Shown: positions 16,993 through 25,276 of the stretch, one piece after another
How positions within the stretch are numbered: the first letter of the stretch is position 1
Layout of the letters: each line of letters starts with the position of its first letter
Source of the DNA: an uncultured Helcococcus sp.
Lineage (GTDB): Bacteria; Bacillota; Clostridia; Tissierellales; Peptoniphilaceae
Direction: 5' to 3'
Length of the DNA stretch: 43,367 nucleotides
NCBI RefSeq assembly: GCF_946998255.1
Contig: NZ_CAMPYN010000002.1
Coordinates: 1-43,367, forward strand
Notes under the pieces: model-generated
What the model was told of the DNA's origin: nothing
What the model saw: the letters and a program-made list of their open reading frames with translations, nothing else
Databases searched by the model: none
Translations under genes and position numbers: made by a program

Positions 16993-17400
16993 CTATACTC
17001 TTCTTTTCTTTGGTGGTCTTGTACCATTGTGAGGTATTGGAGTAACGTCTTTAATCTTTGTAATTTGCAAACCTGCTGTTGTTAAAGCTCTGATTGCAGA
17101 TTCTCTTCCTGAACCAGGTCCTTTAACAAACACTTCAACTGATTTTAAACCATGTTCCATAGCTTTTCTTGCTGCTTCTTCAGCTGCTTCTTGTGCTGCA
17201 AATGGAGTAGATTTTCTAGATCCTTTGAAACCTAATTGACCAGCTGATGACCATGAAATAGCATTACCATTCATGTCAGTCAACATTACCATAGTATTGT
17301 TAAATGTAGAATTAATATATGCTTGGCCACTTTCGATTTGCTTACGATTTCTTCTTCTTACACGAGTTTGTTTACCACGTGCATTTTTTGCTTTTGCCAA
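16993..17400 (-). CDS. rpsK: 30S ribosomal protein uS11
   Basis: 135 aa. INSTFNNTMVMLTDMNGN, VKGPGSGRESAIRAL and the C-terminal PIPHNGTRPPKKRRV are diagnostic. S11 lies on the 30S platform near the E site. It is ten bases after rpsM. Confidence 0.98.
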   Translation of the reverse strand: MAKAKNARGKQTRVRRRNRKQIESGQAYINSTFNNTMVMLTDMNGNAISWSSAGQLGFKGSRKSTPFAAQEAAEEAARKAMEHGLKSVEVFVKGPGSGRESAIRALTTAGLQITKIKDVTPIPHNGTRPPKKRRV

Positions 17401-17410
17401 ATTCTACCCC

Positions 17411-17755
17411 CTATTTTTTCTTACCTTTACGAGTTCTTGAGTTGTTCTTTGTGTTTTGTCCTCTAACAGGTAGGTTAGCTTTATGTCTACGTCCTCTATA
17501 TGAGTTGATTTCACGTAGTCTCTTAATATTCATGCTAACGTCTCTTCTTAAATCACCTTCTAGAGTATAACCGTCAACAACGTCTCTTATTGTTTGTAAT
17601 TCGCTTTCTGTTAAATCTTTTACTCTTGTATCAGGATTAACACCAGCTTTTTCTAATATTTCATTTGATCTTGATCTACCAATTCCATAAATATAAGTCA
17701 ATCCAATTTCAACTCTTTTTTCTCTTGGTAGGTCAATTCCAGCTATTCTTGCCAA
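17411..17755 (-). CDS. rpsM: 30S ribosomal protein uS13
   Basis: 114 aa. The N-terminal RIAGIDLPREKRVEIGLTYI, the central YGIGRSRS helix-two-turn-helix segment and the basic tail with SYRGRRHKANLPVRGQ identify S13, which bridges the subunits and contacts P-site tRNA with its C-terminus. It follows rpmJ by ten bases. Confidence 0.98.
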   Translation of the reverse strand: MARIAGIDLPREKRVEIGLTYIYGIGRSRSNEILEKAGVNPDTRVKDLTESELQTIRDVVDGYTLEGDLRRDVSMNIKRLREINSYRGRRHKANLPVRGQNTKNNSRTRKGKKK

Positions 17756-17765
17756 ATTGCGCCCC

Positions 17766-17879
17766 CTAACCTTGTTTTTGTTTGTGTTTTGGATTATCGC
17801 AAATTACCATTACTTTACCTTTACGTCTGATAATTTTGCATTTTTCACACATTTTTTTAACTGATGGTCTTACTTTCAT
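17766..17879 (-). CDS. rpmJ: 50S ribosomal protein bL36 (zinc-binding form)
   Basis: 37 aa. It starts MKVRPSVKKMCEKC and ends HKQKQG, with the C-x2-C...C...H zinc ribbon of C+ L36 (C11, C14, C27 and the following His). AGGGGGA precedes the ATG. It lies in its conserved place between infA and rpsM. Confidence 0.97.
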   Translation of the reverse strand: MKVRPSVKKMCEKCKIIRRKGKVMVICDNPKHKQKQG

Positions 17880-17888
17880 ATAATCCCC

Positions 17889-18104
17889 CTATTTCTTTCT
17901 CCAAGTAATTCTTCCTTTACTTAGGTCGTAAGGTGACATTTCTACTGTTACTGTATCACCTGGAAGAATTCTAATATAATTCATTCTTAATTTACCTGAA
18001 ATGTGAGCTTGGATTTGATGTCCATTTTCTAATTCTACGGTAAATATTGTATTTGGTAATGCTTCTACTACTTTACCTGTAACCTCAATAACATCTTTCG
18101 ACAT
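17889..18104 (-). CDS. infA: Translation initiation factor IF-1
   Basis: 71 aa, a single S1/OB-fold domain with VIEVTGKVVEALPNTIFTVE, AHISGKLRMNYIRILPGD and DLSKGRITWR. IF-1 binds the 30S A site during initiation. Its start overlaps the end of the KOW protein gene by 20 bases, so the two are probably translationally coupled. Confidence 0.98.
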   Translation of the reverse strand: MSKDVIEVTGKVVEALPNTIFTVELENGHQIQAHISGKLRMNYIRILPGDTVTVEMSPYDLSKGRITWRKK

Positions 18105-18396
18105 TGATAAGCGCCTCCTCTTTAAGCTTTATCTTTCTCTTAATATATTCATTAGTAAGAGTATTTTCCAGTTTATCTTTTTCAAAGTCGTCTATAATAT
18201 CATTTATTTTTTGTAAATGTTTTTTATTCTTTTTCTTAGGTTTAGAAAGTGTTTTATACTTTCCATCTACCACCAATAGGTAATCCTCATCTACAAGTTC
18301 ATATACGATATAAAGCTTATCTTTATCCCTTCCTTGTTTTGATCTACAAAACTGTCCAAGATACAAATCAGTTTTACTTTCTTTATTAAATCTCAT
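18085..18396 (-). CDS. KOW-domain RNA-binding protein
   Basis: 103 aa. The first 60 residues (GQFCRSKQGRDKDKLYIV, then LLVVDGKYKTLSKPKKKN) look like the L14e-like KOW proteins found in Clostridia between adk or map and infA. A charged helical extension of about 40 aa follows. Function is unknown; association with ribosomes or RNA is inferred from the fold and location. Its 3' end overlaps infA by 20 bases and it starts five bases after adk ends. Confidence 0.75.
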   Translation of the reverse strand: MRFNKESKTDLYLGQFCRSKQGRDKDKLYIVYELVDEDYLLVVDGKYKTLSKPKKKNKKHLQKINDIIDDFEKDKLENTLTNEYIKRKIKLKEEALINVERCY

Positions 18397-18401
18397 ATGA
18401 A

Positions 18402-19043
18402 TTACTTCAGAGAATTTCTTACATGTTCATACACTACATCGATATCTTCATTACCGTCAAATCTAGCAAGTCTACCAGATTTTTCGTAATAATCAATGAG
18501 TGGTGAAGTTTGTTCATTATAAACTTCAATTCTATCTCTAGCGGTTTCTTCATTATCGTCAGGTCTTTGGACTAGCTCGTTACCGCATACATCACATATT
18601 CCTTCCACTTTTGGAGGAAGATTTTTTACATGGTATGTTGCTCCACAGTTTTTACATACTCTTCTACCTGAAATTCTTTCGATTAATACATCAACATCTG
18701 CATCAACTAGGATAACTTCTGTGACTTCTTTATTATTTTCTTCAAGCCACTTGTCCAAAGCTTTTGCTTGATTAATATTTCTTGGATAACCATCCAGCAT
18801 AAATCCTGCTGGTGTATTCTCTTTTGATAAGGTTTCAAATACCAACTCATTTGTTAGCTCATCTGAAACTAATTCGCCTTTAGCTATTATGTCTTTAACC
18901 TTCAAGCCTAAATCTGTTTCTTCTTTAATATTTTTTCTAAATATATCTCCAGTAGAAATGTGATTTACCTTAAACTCATCTACTATAAGCTTAGCTTGTG
19001 ATCCTTTACCAGCTCCTGGAGGTCCTAATAATATTAATATCAT
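18402..19043 (-). CDS. adk: Adenylate kinase (zinc-binding long form)
   Basis: 213 aa. It converts AMP + ATP to 2 ADP. The P-loop is GPPGAGKGSQA (residues 7-17), with AMP-site LDGYPRN and the LID carrying four cysteines (CKNC and CDVC) that bind zinc, as in Gram-positive long-form enzymes. It directly follows secY. The map gene normally found after adk is missing here. Confidence 0.97.
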   Translation of the reverse strand: MILILLGPPGAGKGSQAKLIVDEFKVNHISTGDIFRKNIKEETDLGLKVKDIIAKGELVSDELTNELVFETLSKENTPAGFMLDGYPRNINQAKALDKWLEENNKEVTEVILVDADVDVLIERISGRRVCKNCGATYHVKNLPPKVEGICDVCGNELVQRPDDNEETARDRIEVYNEQTSPLIDYYEKSGRLARFDGNEDIDVVYEHVRNSLK

Positions 19044-19055
19044 TCATTTCCCCTT

Positions 19056-20348
19056 TTATTTGTTTAAGAAACCTTTGTAGTGTCTCAATTGCATCATTGC
19101 TTCTAATTGTTTTTGTGTTTCAATTATAACACCAACTGCGATGATGATTGAAGTTCCACCTAGTGTCATATTGATATTTAAGAAGTAGGATAATAATCTA
19201 GGTAGGGCTGCAACTAAGCCTAATCCTATAGCACCTATTAAAGTAATTCTACTTACTATGCTTCCTAAATAATCTGTGGTTGGTTTTCCTGGTCTAATAC
19301 CTGGGATAAAACCACCATTTTGTTGTAAGTTCTTTGAATATTCGTATGGGTTAAATTGAATAGTATTGTAGAAGTATGCAAATAAGATAACTAATGCAAA
19401 CAATACTATTACATAAAATATTGTTCCTAATGCTGTTGTTGGAACTAAATATTTATTTACGAAATCAGCAAATCCACCACCTATCATCAAGGCTAAAGTT
19501 TGTGGTAATGCCATTATAGCTGATGAGAAAATTACAGGCATAACACCACTCATGTTTACCTTTAGAGGTATATGAGTAGATTGTCCACCGTACATTTTTC
19601 TACCAACAACTCTTTTTGCGTATTGTACTGGTATTCTTCTTTCACCATTTGTTAAGTATAGTACGAATATTATTGATATCAATGAAAGTACTAGTGTGAA
19701 TAGGAATTTATACCATTCATAACCAACTACTCCATTTGACATACCATTTATCCATCCAATTATAACATTTGGAATTCTTGATATAATTCCGATGAAGATA
19801 ATCATTGAAACACCATTACCAATACCTTTTTCTGTTATTAATTCACCAATCCAAATTAAGAATTGTGAACCTGCAACTAAGGAAAGTATAACTATTAACT
19901 TTGGTAGGGTTCCTGAACCATTGAAAATACCAATAGCATCATTAAATATCCCTAATACAATACCAATTGCTTGTAATATAGCCAAAGCTAAAGCTACATA
20001 TTTTGTAATGTTTTGTATTTTTTTTCTACCTGCTTCACCTTGTTTTGACAATTCTTCAAGTGCTGGTATAGCAAATGTAAGTAATTGCACAACGATAGAT
20101 GAAGTAATATATGGGCCAACCCCTAAAGCAAATACTGAAAGTGATTCTAAACCACCACCAGTAATGGTATTAACTATACCTAATAGGGATCCAGCTGTTC
20201 CTTCATAGATTGATTTAACAACCTGTACATTTACAAAAGGAAGTGGCAATATATTACCTAATCTAAATACTGCCAACATCATTAATGTAAATAGCATTTT
20301 CTCTCTTAAATCTTTAATTTTCCAAGCATTAGCGAATGTCTTTAACAT
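19056..20348 (-). CDS. secY: Protein translocase subunit SecY
   Basis: 430 aa with ten predicted transmembrane helices. MLAVFRLGNILPLPFVN, GVGPYITSSIVVQLL, the QGEAGRKKIQNIT cytoplasmic loop, GIGNGVSMIIF and the conserved C-terminal MMQLRHYKGFLNK identify SecY, the pore of the SecYEG export channel. Its start abuts the rplO stop. Confidence 0.98.
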   Translation of the reverse strand: MLKTFANAWKIKDLREKMLFTLMMLAVFRLGNILPLPFVNVQVVKSIYEGTAGSLLGIVNTITGGGLESLSVFALGVGPYITSSIVVQLLTFAIPALEELSKQGEAGRKKIQNITKYVALALAILQAIGIVLGIFNDAIGIFNGSGTLPKLIVILSLVAGSQFLIWIGELITEKGIGNGVSMIIFIGIISRIPNVIIGWINGMSNGVVGYEWYKFLFTLVLSLISIIFVLYLTNGERRIPVQYAKRVVGRKMYGGQSTHIPLKVNMSGVMPVIFSSAIMALPQTLALMIGGGFADFVNKYLVPTTALGTIFYVIVLFALVILFAYFYNTIQFNPYEYSKNLQQNGGFIPGIRPGKPTTDYLGSIVSRITLIGAIGLGLVAALPRLLSYFLNINMTLGGTSIIIAVGVIIETQKQLEAMMQLRHYKGFLNK

Positions 20349-20797
20349 TAGATCACCTCTGCCCTTCCCCCTAGAGCATTAATTTTCTCTTCTGCAGATT
20401 TAGAGAATTTTTGGGCTTTAACTATTAACTTCTTGTCTAATTCACCTGAACCTAATACTTTAACACCGTCTTTTGCTTTAGCTTTTTTAACTAAGCCAGT
20501 TTCGAATAATAATTCTGGTGTTACTTCTGTACCGTCTTCAAAGTTATTTAATTGATCTAAGTTAATTATACCGTAAGATTTTGCAAATCTGTTTGTAAAA
20601 CCTCTCTTTGGTAGTCTTTGGAATAGTGGCATTTGTCCACCTTCAAAGCCTGGTCTTACTGATCCACCTGATCTTTGTTTTAGACCCTTGTGACCACGTC
20701 CTGATGTTTTACCCCATCCTGAAGCGTGTCCACGACCAATTCTTTTTCTTTCTTTAACTTTTCCACCTGGTGCTGGTTTTAAATCATGTAATTTCAC
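20348..20797 (-). CDS. rplO: 50S ribosomal protein uL15
   Basis: 149 aa from the GTG at 20797 (read as MKLHDLKPAPGG), six bases after AGGAGG. The six codons further upstream would place the start on top of the ribosome binding site. The glycine-rich GRGHASGWGKTSGRGHKG segment and RPGFEGGQMPLFQRLPKRGF are diagnostic. L15 is a late-assembly 50S protein. Confidence 0.97.
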   Translation of the reverse strand: MKLHDLKPAPGGKVKERKRIGRGHASGWGKTSGRGHKGLKQRSGGSVRPGFEGGQMPLFQRLPKRGFTNRFAKSYGIINLDQLNNFEDGTEVTPELLFETGLVKKAKAKDGVKVLGSGELDKKLIVKAQKFSKSAEEKINALGGRAEVI

Positions 20798-20807
20798 TAT
20801 GCACCTC

Positions 20808-20990
20808 CTATTCAACTTCTTTAACTTCTAACATGAAGTCAACTGCTTTCACCATACCTAAGGTAGCTGGTGTAGCTTCTCTAACAACAGTTTGTCCAAT
20901 CTTCTTTAATCCTAAAGCTTGAACAGTTTTTCTATGTTTTTCAATTCTACCAATTGTAGACTTAACAAGTTTAATTTCTATTTTAGCCAT
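20808..20990 (-). CDS. rpmD: 50S ribosomal protein uL30
   Basis: 60 aa, normal size. IKLVKSTIGRIEKHRKTV and LGLKKIGQTVVREATPA identify L30. It lies between rpsE and rplO with ten-base gaps. Confidence 0.97.
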   Translation of the reverse strand: MAKIEIKLVKSTIGRIEKHRKTVQALGLKKIGQTVVREATPATLGMVKAVDFMLEVKEVE

Positions 20991-20999
20991 GTCAACCTC

Positions 21000-21500
21000 C
21001 TAGTTTAGTATTTCTTCAACACTTTTACCACGAAGTCTTGCTACTTCTTCAACAGTTTTAACACTTGCTAAACCTTGTAATGTTGCGTTAACAACACTCT
21101 TAGCATTAGCAGATCCTAAAGACTTAGCACGGATATTTTGTATACCTGCAAGTTCACATACAGCACGAACTGCACCACCTGCGATGATACCTGTACCTTC
21201 TTTAGCTGGTTTTAATAATACTAAACCTGCTCCTTTTTCACCATAAATTTCGTGAGGAATTGTACCGTTTACTATATCGATATCTATTGCATTTTTCTTT
21301 GCGTCTTCTACACCTTTTCTAATAGCTTCAGGAACTTCATTAGCTTTTCCGATTCCTACACCAACTGTTCCTTTTTTGTTACCAACAACCACTAGTGCAG
21401 AAAATCTCATTGTTCTACCACCCTTAGCTACTTTTGTAACTCTGGCTATATCAACAACTTTTTCTTCAAATTCTGATTGATTTCTCTTATTATTTGCCAT
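21000..21500 (-). CDS. rpsE: 30S ribosomal protein uS5
   Basis: 166 aa. The N-terminal dsRBD-like domain has VVDIARVTKVAKGGR and the loop GNKKGTVGVGIGKA, and the C-terminal domain has GTGIIAGGAVRAVCELAGI. S5 contributes to decoding fidelity and helicase activity at the mRNA entrance. Confidence 0.98.
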   Translation of the reverse strand: MANNKRNQSEFEEKVVDIARVTKVAKGGRTMRFSALVVVGNKKGTVGVGIGKANEVPEAIRKGVEDAKKNAIDIDIVNGTIPHEIYGEKGAGLVLLKPAKEGTGIIAGGAVRAVCELAGIQNIRAKSLGSANAKSVVNATLQGLASVKTVEEVARLRGKSVEEILN

Positions 21501-21512
21501 GTATCCTCCCGA

Positions 21513-21875
21513 CTAGAATTTCAAACCAGCTTCTCTTGCTGATTCCGCTAGTTCTTTAACTTTGCCGTGATAAATATAACCTGATCTATCGAATACTACT
21601 TCTTCTACACCCTTATCTAAAGCTCTTTTAGCAACTAATTCACCAACTTTTTTAGCTGATTCTACATTAGCTGATAAGTTTTCTCCAGATAATTCTTTAT
21701 CTAAAGTTGAAGCACTTGCTAAAGTAACTCCGTTAACATCATCGATAATTTGTGCGTAGATGTTTGCATTACTCTTGTATACATTTAATCTTGGTCTTTC
21801 AGGAGTACCACTTAAGTTTTTTCTAACTCTTGAGTGTCTAGCTTTTCTACTTATACTTTTATTAAATCTTGCCAT
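21513..21875 (-). CDS. rplR: 50S ribosomal protein uL18
   Basis: 120 aa. RKARHSRVRKNLSGT, PRLNVYKSNANIYAQIIDD and FDRSGYIYHGKVKELAE identify L18, which binds 5S rRNA together with L5. Confidence 0.98.
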   Translation of the reverse strand: MARFNKSISRKARHSRVRKNLSGTPERPRLNVYKSNANIYAQIIDDVNGVTLASASTLDKELSGENLSANVESAKKVGELVAKRALDKGVEEVVFDRSGYIYHGKVKELAESAREAGLKF

Positions 21876-21889
21876 TACTTACTCCTTTC

Positions 21890-22426
21890 TTATTTACCAG
21901 TCTTACCAACTTTTCTTCTTACATATTCGTCTGAGTATTTTACACCCTTACCTTTATATGGTTCTGGTGGTCTAAATCCTCTAATCTTTGCTGTATAGTC
22001 ACCAACTAATTGCTTGTCTATACCAGATACAACGATTGTTCTTTCATTTGGAACTTCTGTAAGAATACCTTCTGGATCCTCTAATAAAATAGGATGTGAG
22101 TGCCCTAATGATAGGTTTAGCTTGTTACCTTGTTTTTGAGCTCTGTATCCTGTACCTACTATTTCTAATTGTTTTTTGTATCCTTCTGTAACTCCAACTA
22201 CCATGTTGTATACTAAAGTTCTGTATAAACCATGTAAAGCTCTATCATTTTTTGAGTCTGAAGGTCTTTCTACAACTAATTCTTTATCTTCAATTTTAAC
22301 ATTGAAACCACTGCCAACTTCTTGACTTAAATTTCCTTTTGGTCCTTTAACTTCTACTAGACCATCGTTAAATTTAATTTCAACTCCAGCAGGGATTTCG
22401 ATTGGTTTATATCCAATTCTTGACAT
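21890..22426 (-). CDS. rplF: 50S ribosomal protein uL6
   Basis: 178 aa, two repeated L6 domains. SRIGYKPIEIPAGVEI at the start and the C-terminal KIRGFRPPEPYKGKGVKY are diagnostic. L6 sits near the factor-binding site of the 50S subunit. Confidence 0.98.
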   Translation of the reverse strand: MSRIGYKPIEIPAGVEIKFNDGLVEVKGPKGNLSQEVGSGFNVKIEDKELVVERPSDSKNDRALHGLYRTLVYNMVVGVTEGYKKQLEIVGTGYRAQKQGNKLNLSLGHSHPILLEDPEGILTEVPNERTIVVSGIDKQLVGDYTAKIRGFRPPEPYKGKGVKYSDEYVRRKVGKTGK

Positions 22427-22447
22427 ATTCTCCTCCTTGTTGAAATA

Positions 22448-22840
22448 CTACCAAACGTAGCAAATCACTTCGCCGCCAACAGTTTCTTTTCTAGCTGATT
22501 TATCTGTCATAACACCTTTTGATGTTGAGATAATAGCTGTTCCTAGTCCGTTTAATACGCTTGGTACATCTTGTGAACCAACGTAAACTCTACGGCCTGG
22601 TTTTGAAATTCTTTTTAATCCTGAGATAACTCTTTGGTCATCTACATATTTTAAATCTATTGTGATCATACCTTGTTTGTCGTCTTCAGTTACATTAAAA
22701 CCTTTGATGTAACCTTCGTCTAGTAAGATTTGTGCAAGGTCTTTTTTCATATTAGAAGCTGGAACTTCTACTGACTTATGTTTAGCCAAGTTCGCATTTC
22801 TAATTCTTGATAGCATATCTGCTATTGGATCAGTCATCAT
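22448..22840 (-). CDS. rpsH: 30S ribosomal protein uS8
   Basis: 130 aa. MTDPIADMLSRIRNANLA and the C-terminal GLGTAIISTSKGVMTDK with GGEVICYVW are diagnostic. S8 binds the central domain of 16S rRNA. Two consecutive Met codons start the ORF; either could be used. Confidence 0.98.
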   Translation of the reverse strand: MMTDPIADMLSRIRNANLAKHKSVEVPASNMKKDLAQILLDEGYIKGFNVTEDDKQGMITIDLKYVDDQRVISGLKRISKPGRRVYVGSQDVPSVLNGLGTAIISTSKGVMTDKSARKETVGGEVICYVW

Positions 22841-22856
22841 ACTTAGTTACCTCCTC

Positions 22857-23042
22857 TTACCAGCTAGCTTTCTTTACACCAGGTATTTCACCCTTGTAAG
22901 CTAGTTCTCTAAAACATATACGACAAATTCCGTATTTCTTTAATACAGAATGTGGTCTACCACAGATAGAGCACCTACTGTATTTTCTTGTAGAAAACTT
23001 TGGTTCTCTTTTTTGCTTTGCAATCATTGATTTTTTTGCCAT
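22857..23042 (-). CDS. rpsN: 30S ribosomal protein uS14, type Z
   Basis: 61 aa, the zinc-binding short form with CSIC and CRIC pairs around GRPHSVLKKYG. It ends in the typical GEIPGVKKASW. It sits between rplE and rpsH as usual. Confidence 0.98.
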   Translation of the reverse strand: MAKKSMIAKQKREPKFSTRKYSRCSICGRPHSVLKKYGICRICFRELAYKGEIPGVKKASW

Positions 23043-23055
23043 ATTAACTCCTAAC

Positions 23056-23598
23056 TTATTTTGCGAATGGCATACCTAGTTTTGCTAGTAATGCTCTTCC
23101 TTCTTCGTCAGTTTCAGCTGTTGTAACAATTATGATATCCATACCTCTAATTTGTTCAACTTCATCAAATACAATTTCAGGGAAAATCAATTGTTCCTTG
23201 ATACCTAAAGCATAGTTACCTCTACCGTCAAATGACTTTGGAGAAACTCCTCTAAAGTCTCTAACTCTTGGTAAAGCAATGTTTACTAATTTATCAAAGA
23301 AGTCTTCCATTTTTTGTCCTCTTAGTGTAACTTTTGTACCGATTGGTTGACCTTCTCTTAACTTGAAGTTAGATACAGATTTTTTAGCTTTAGCTATAAC
23401 AGGTTGTTGACCTGTAATTTTTCTTAACTCTTCTACAGCTGATTCTAATAGTTTAGCATTGTCTTTAGCTTCACCTAATCCAATGTTAATAACTATTTTT
23501 TCTAGTTTTGGAGCCTGCATAACATTTTTGTAGTCAAACTCTTTTACTAATGCAGGTAAAACTTCTTCTTTATATAATGTCTTTAATCTAGAAGCCAT
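23056..23598 (-). CDS. rplE: 50S ribosomal protein uL5
   Basis: 180 aa. Motifs KIVINIGLGEAKDN, VSNFKLREGQPIGTKVTLR and LPRVRDFRGVSPKSFDGRGN are those of L5, which binds 5S rRNA in the central protuberance and touches P-site tRNA. Confidence 0.98.
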   Translation of the reverse strand: MASRLKTLYKEEVLPALVKEFDYKNVMQAPKLEKIVINIGLGEAKDNAKLLESAVEELRKITGQQPVIAKAKKSVSNFKLREGQPIGTKVTLRGQKMEDFFDKLVNIALPRVRDFRGVSPKSFDGRGNYALGIKEQLIFPEIVFDEVEQIRGMDIIIVTTAETDEEGRALLAKLGMPFAK

Positions 23599-23610
23599 TT
23601 GATCTCCCTT

Positions 23611-23925
23611 CTACTTATCTAATTTTTCGCCAGATTTTGTAGAAACACGAACTTTCTTACCATCATTTGTAACTGCTGTTCTTGTTCTTACACCTCTACC
23701 TAGCTTTTCATCATATAATAGAACATTTGATGCGTGGATTGCACCTTCTGATTCTACTATACCACCTGGTTGTGTAGCTGATCTTGGTTTTTGGTGTTTA
23801 ACTTGTACGTTTACACCTTCAACTATAACTCTGTTTTCTTTTGGGAAAGCAACTAAAACTTTACCTACTTTACCCTTATCTTTTCCTTTTATAACTTGAA
23901 CTTTATCACCAGTTTTTATATGCAT
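23611..23925 (-). CDS. rplX: 50S ribosomal protein uL24
   Basis: 104 aa. A KOW motif (GDKVQVIKGKDKGKVGKV) starts the protein, followed by GVNVQVKHQKP and GGIVESEGAIHASNV. L24 is an assembly initiator of the 50S subunit. Confidence 0.98.
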   Translation of the reverse strand: MHIKTGDKVQVIKGKDKGKVGKVLVAFPKENRVIVEGVNVQVKHQKPRSATQPGGIVESEGAIHASNVLLYDEKLGRGVRTRTAVTNDGKKVRVSTKSGEKLDK

Positions 23926-23934
23926 ATTTTCCTC

Positions 23935-24303
23935 CTATAATACTTCTGGAGCTAATGATATGATTTTCATAAATCCATCTGCTCTAAGCTCTCTTGTTAC
24001 AGGTCCAAAAATACGTGTACCAGCTGGGTTCTTGTCTTCTTTGATAATTACTGCTGCATTGTCATCAAACTTGATGTATGATCCATCTTTTCTAGATATA
24101 CCAGATTTAGATCTAACTATAACAGCTTTTACAACAGAACCTTTTTTAACTACTCCACCTGGTGTTGCACTCTTAACTGAGCAAACTACTACGTCTCCGA
24201 TATTTGCGTATTTTCTCTTTGATCCGCCTAAAACTTTTATAACTAGTAGTTCTTTTGCACCTGAATTGTCTGCAACTCTCATACGTGTTTCTTGTTGAAT
24301 CAT
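23935..24303 (-). CDS. rplN: 50S ribosomal protein uL14
   Basis: 122 aa. It opens MIQQETRMRVADNSGAKE and contains GTRIFGPVTRELR with the C-terminal KIISLAPEVL, all diagnostic of L14, part of an intersubunit bridge. Confidence 0.98.
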   Translation of the reverse strand: MIQQETRMRVADNSGAKELLVIKVLGGSKRKYANIGDVVVCSVKSATPGGVVKKGSVVKAVIVRSKSGISRKDGSYIKFDDNAAVIIKEDKNPAGTRIFGPVTRELRADGFMKIISLAPEVL

Positions 24304-24334
24304 TTGATCCTCCCTTTCCAGAAATAAAAGTTTA

Positions 24335-24589
24335 TTACTTAGCTTCTTCTAGAATTTCAACAAGTCTGTATCTCTTTGTTTTTGATAAAGGTCTTGTTTC
24401 CATTACTAAAACTTTGTCACCCACTTTTGCGGAATTATTTTCATCGTGAGCTTTTATCTTCTTACTTCTATTTAAATATTTCTTATAAACTGGATGCTTA
24501 ATTTTGTTTGTTATTTCAACAGAAATTGTTTTATCCATTTTGTCAGAAACAACTAAACCAATTACAGTTCTTCTTGTATTTCTTTCCAT
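24335..24589 (-). CDS. rpsQ: 30S ribosomal protein uS17
   Basis: 84 aa OB-fold protein. TVIGLVVSDKMDKTISVEI, HDENNSAKVGDKVLVMETRPLS and the C-terminal RLVEILEEAK identify S17, a primary 16S binding protein. Confidence 0.98.
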   Translation of the reverse strand: MERNTRRTVIGLVVSDKMDKTISVEITNKIKHPVYKKYLNRSKKIKAHDENNSAKVGDKVLVMETRPLSKTKRYRLVEILEEAK

Positions 24590-24592
24590 TTA

Positions 24593-24799
24593 TTAAGCCT
24601 CCCTATTTAAGTTTAACTTTCTTTCTGTAATTATAGTCTTAACTCTTGCAATATCTCTTTTAACTTGACCGATAGAACTTATATTTTCAATTTGTCCTGT
24701 AGCTTGTTGGAATCTTAAGTTAAATAATTCTTCTTTTAGGCTAACTAATTTACTATCAAGTTCTTGGTCTGATAATTTTCTTATTTCTTTAGCTTTCAT
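24593..24799 (-). CDS. rpmC: 50S ribosomal protein uL29
   Basis: 68 aa helical hairpin. MKAKEIRKLSDQEL and LFNLRFQQATGQIEN are typical. L29 sits at the peptide exit and contributes to the binding site of trigger factor and SRP. Its start overlaps the rplP stop by one base. Confidence 0.98.
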   Translation of the reverse strand: MKAKEIRKLSDQELDSKLVSLKEELFNLRFQQATGQIENISSIGQVKRDIARVKTIITERKLNLNREA

Positions 24800-25230
24800 T
24801 AATTTGCGCCCTCGCTTTCTGGACCTGTACGGCTAACGAATTTTGTTTTGATTGGTAATTTAGCTGCTGCTAGTCTAAATGCTTCTCTAGCAATTTCTTC
24901 TGAAACTCCAGCCATTTCAAACATAATTCTACCTGGTCTAACTACTGCAACCCAATATTCAGGTGCACCCTTACCAGAACCCATTCTTACCTCTGCAGGT
25001 TTTTTAGATACTGGTTTATCTGGGAAAATCTTTATCCAAACATTACCACCTCTTTTGATGTATCTTGTCATCGCTCTTCTGGCAGCTTCGATTTGATTTG
25101 ATGTTATCCAGTGTGGTTCTAATGCTTGTAAGCCATATTCACCATAAGTGATTGTATTACCTCTTTGAGCGTTTCCTTTCATTCTGCCTCTATGAACTCT
25201 TCTACGCTTAACTCTTTTAGGCATTAGCAT
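24799..25230 (-). CDS. rplP: 50S ribosomal protein uL16
   Basis: 143 aa from the ATG at 25230 (MLMPKRVKRRRVHRG), seven bases after AAGGAGG. Upstream in-frame codons cover the ribosome binding site and are excluded. GNTITYGEYGLQALEPHWI, RRAMTRYIKRGG and FEMAGVSEEIAREAFRLA are diagnostic. L16 helps form the A-site tRNA channel. Confidence 0.97.
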   Translation of the reverse strand: MLMPKRVKRRRVHRGRMKGNAQRGNTITYGEYGLQALEPHWITSNQIEAARRAMTRYIKRGGNVWIKIFPDKPVSKKPAEVRMGSGKGAPEYWVAVVRPGRIMFEMAGVSEEIAREAFRLAAAKLPIKTKFVSRTGPESEGAN

Positions 25231-25246
25231 ATTATATCCTCCTTCA

Positions 25247-25265
25247 ACCAATTAAGAAAATTGGT
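25247..25265 (-). other. Small intercistronic hairpin between rpsC and rplP
   Basis: ACCAATT, loop of five, AATTGGT: a perfect 7-bp stem between the rpsC stop and the rplP ribosome binding site. There is no U tract, so it is not a terminator; it could affect mRNA stability or L16 translation. Confidence 0.5.
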
Positions 25266-25276
25266 GATAATCTCTA

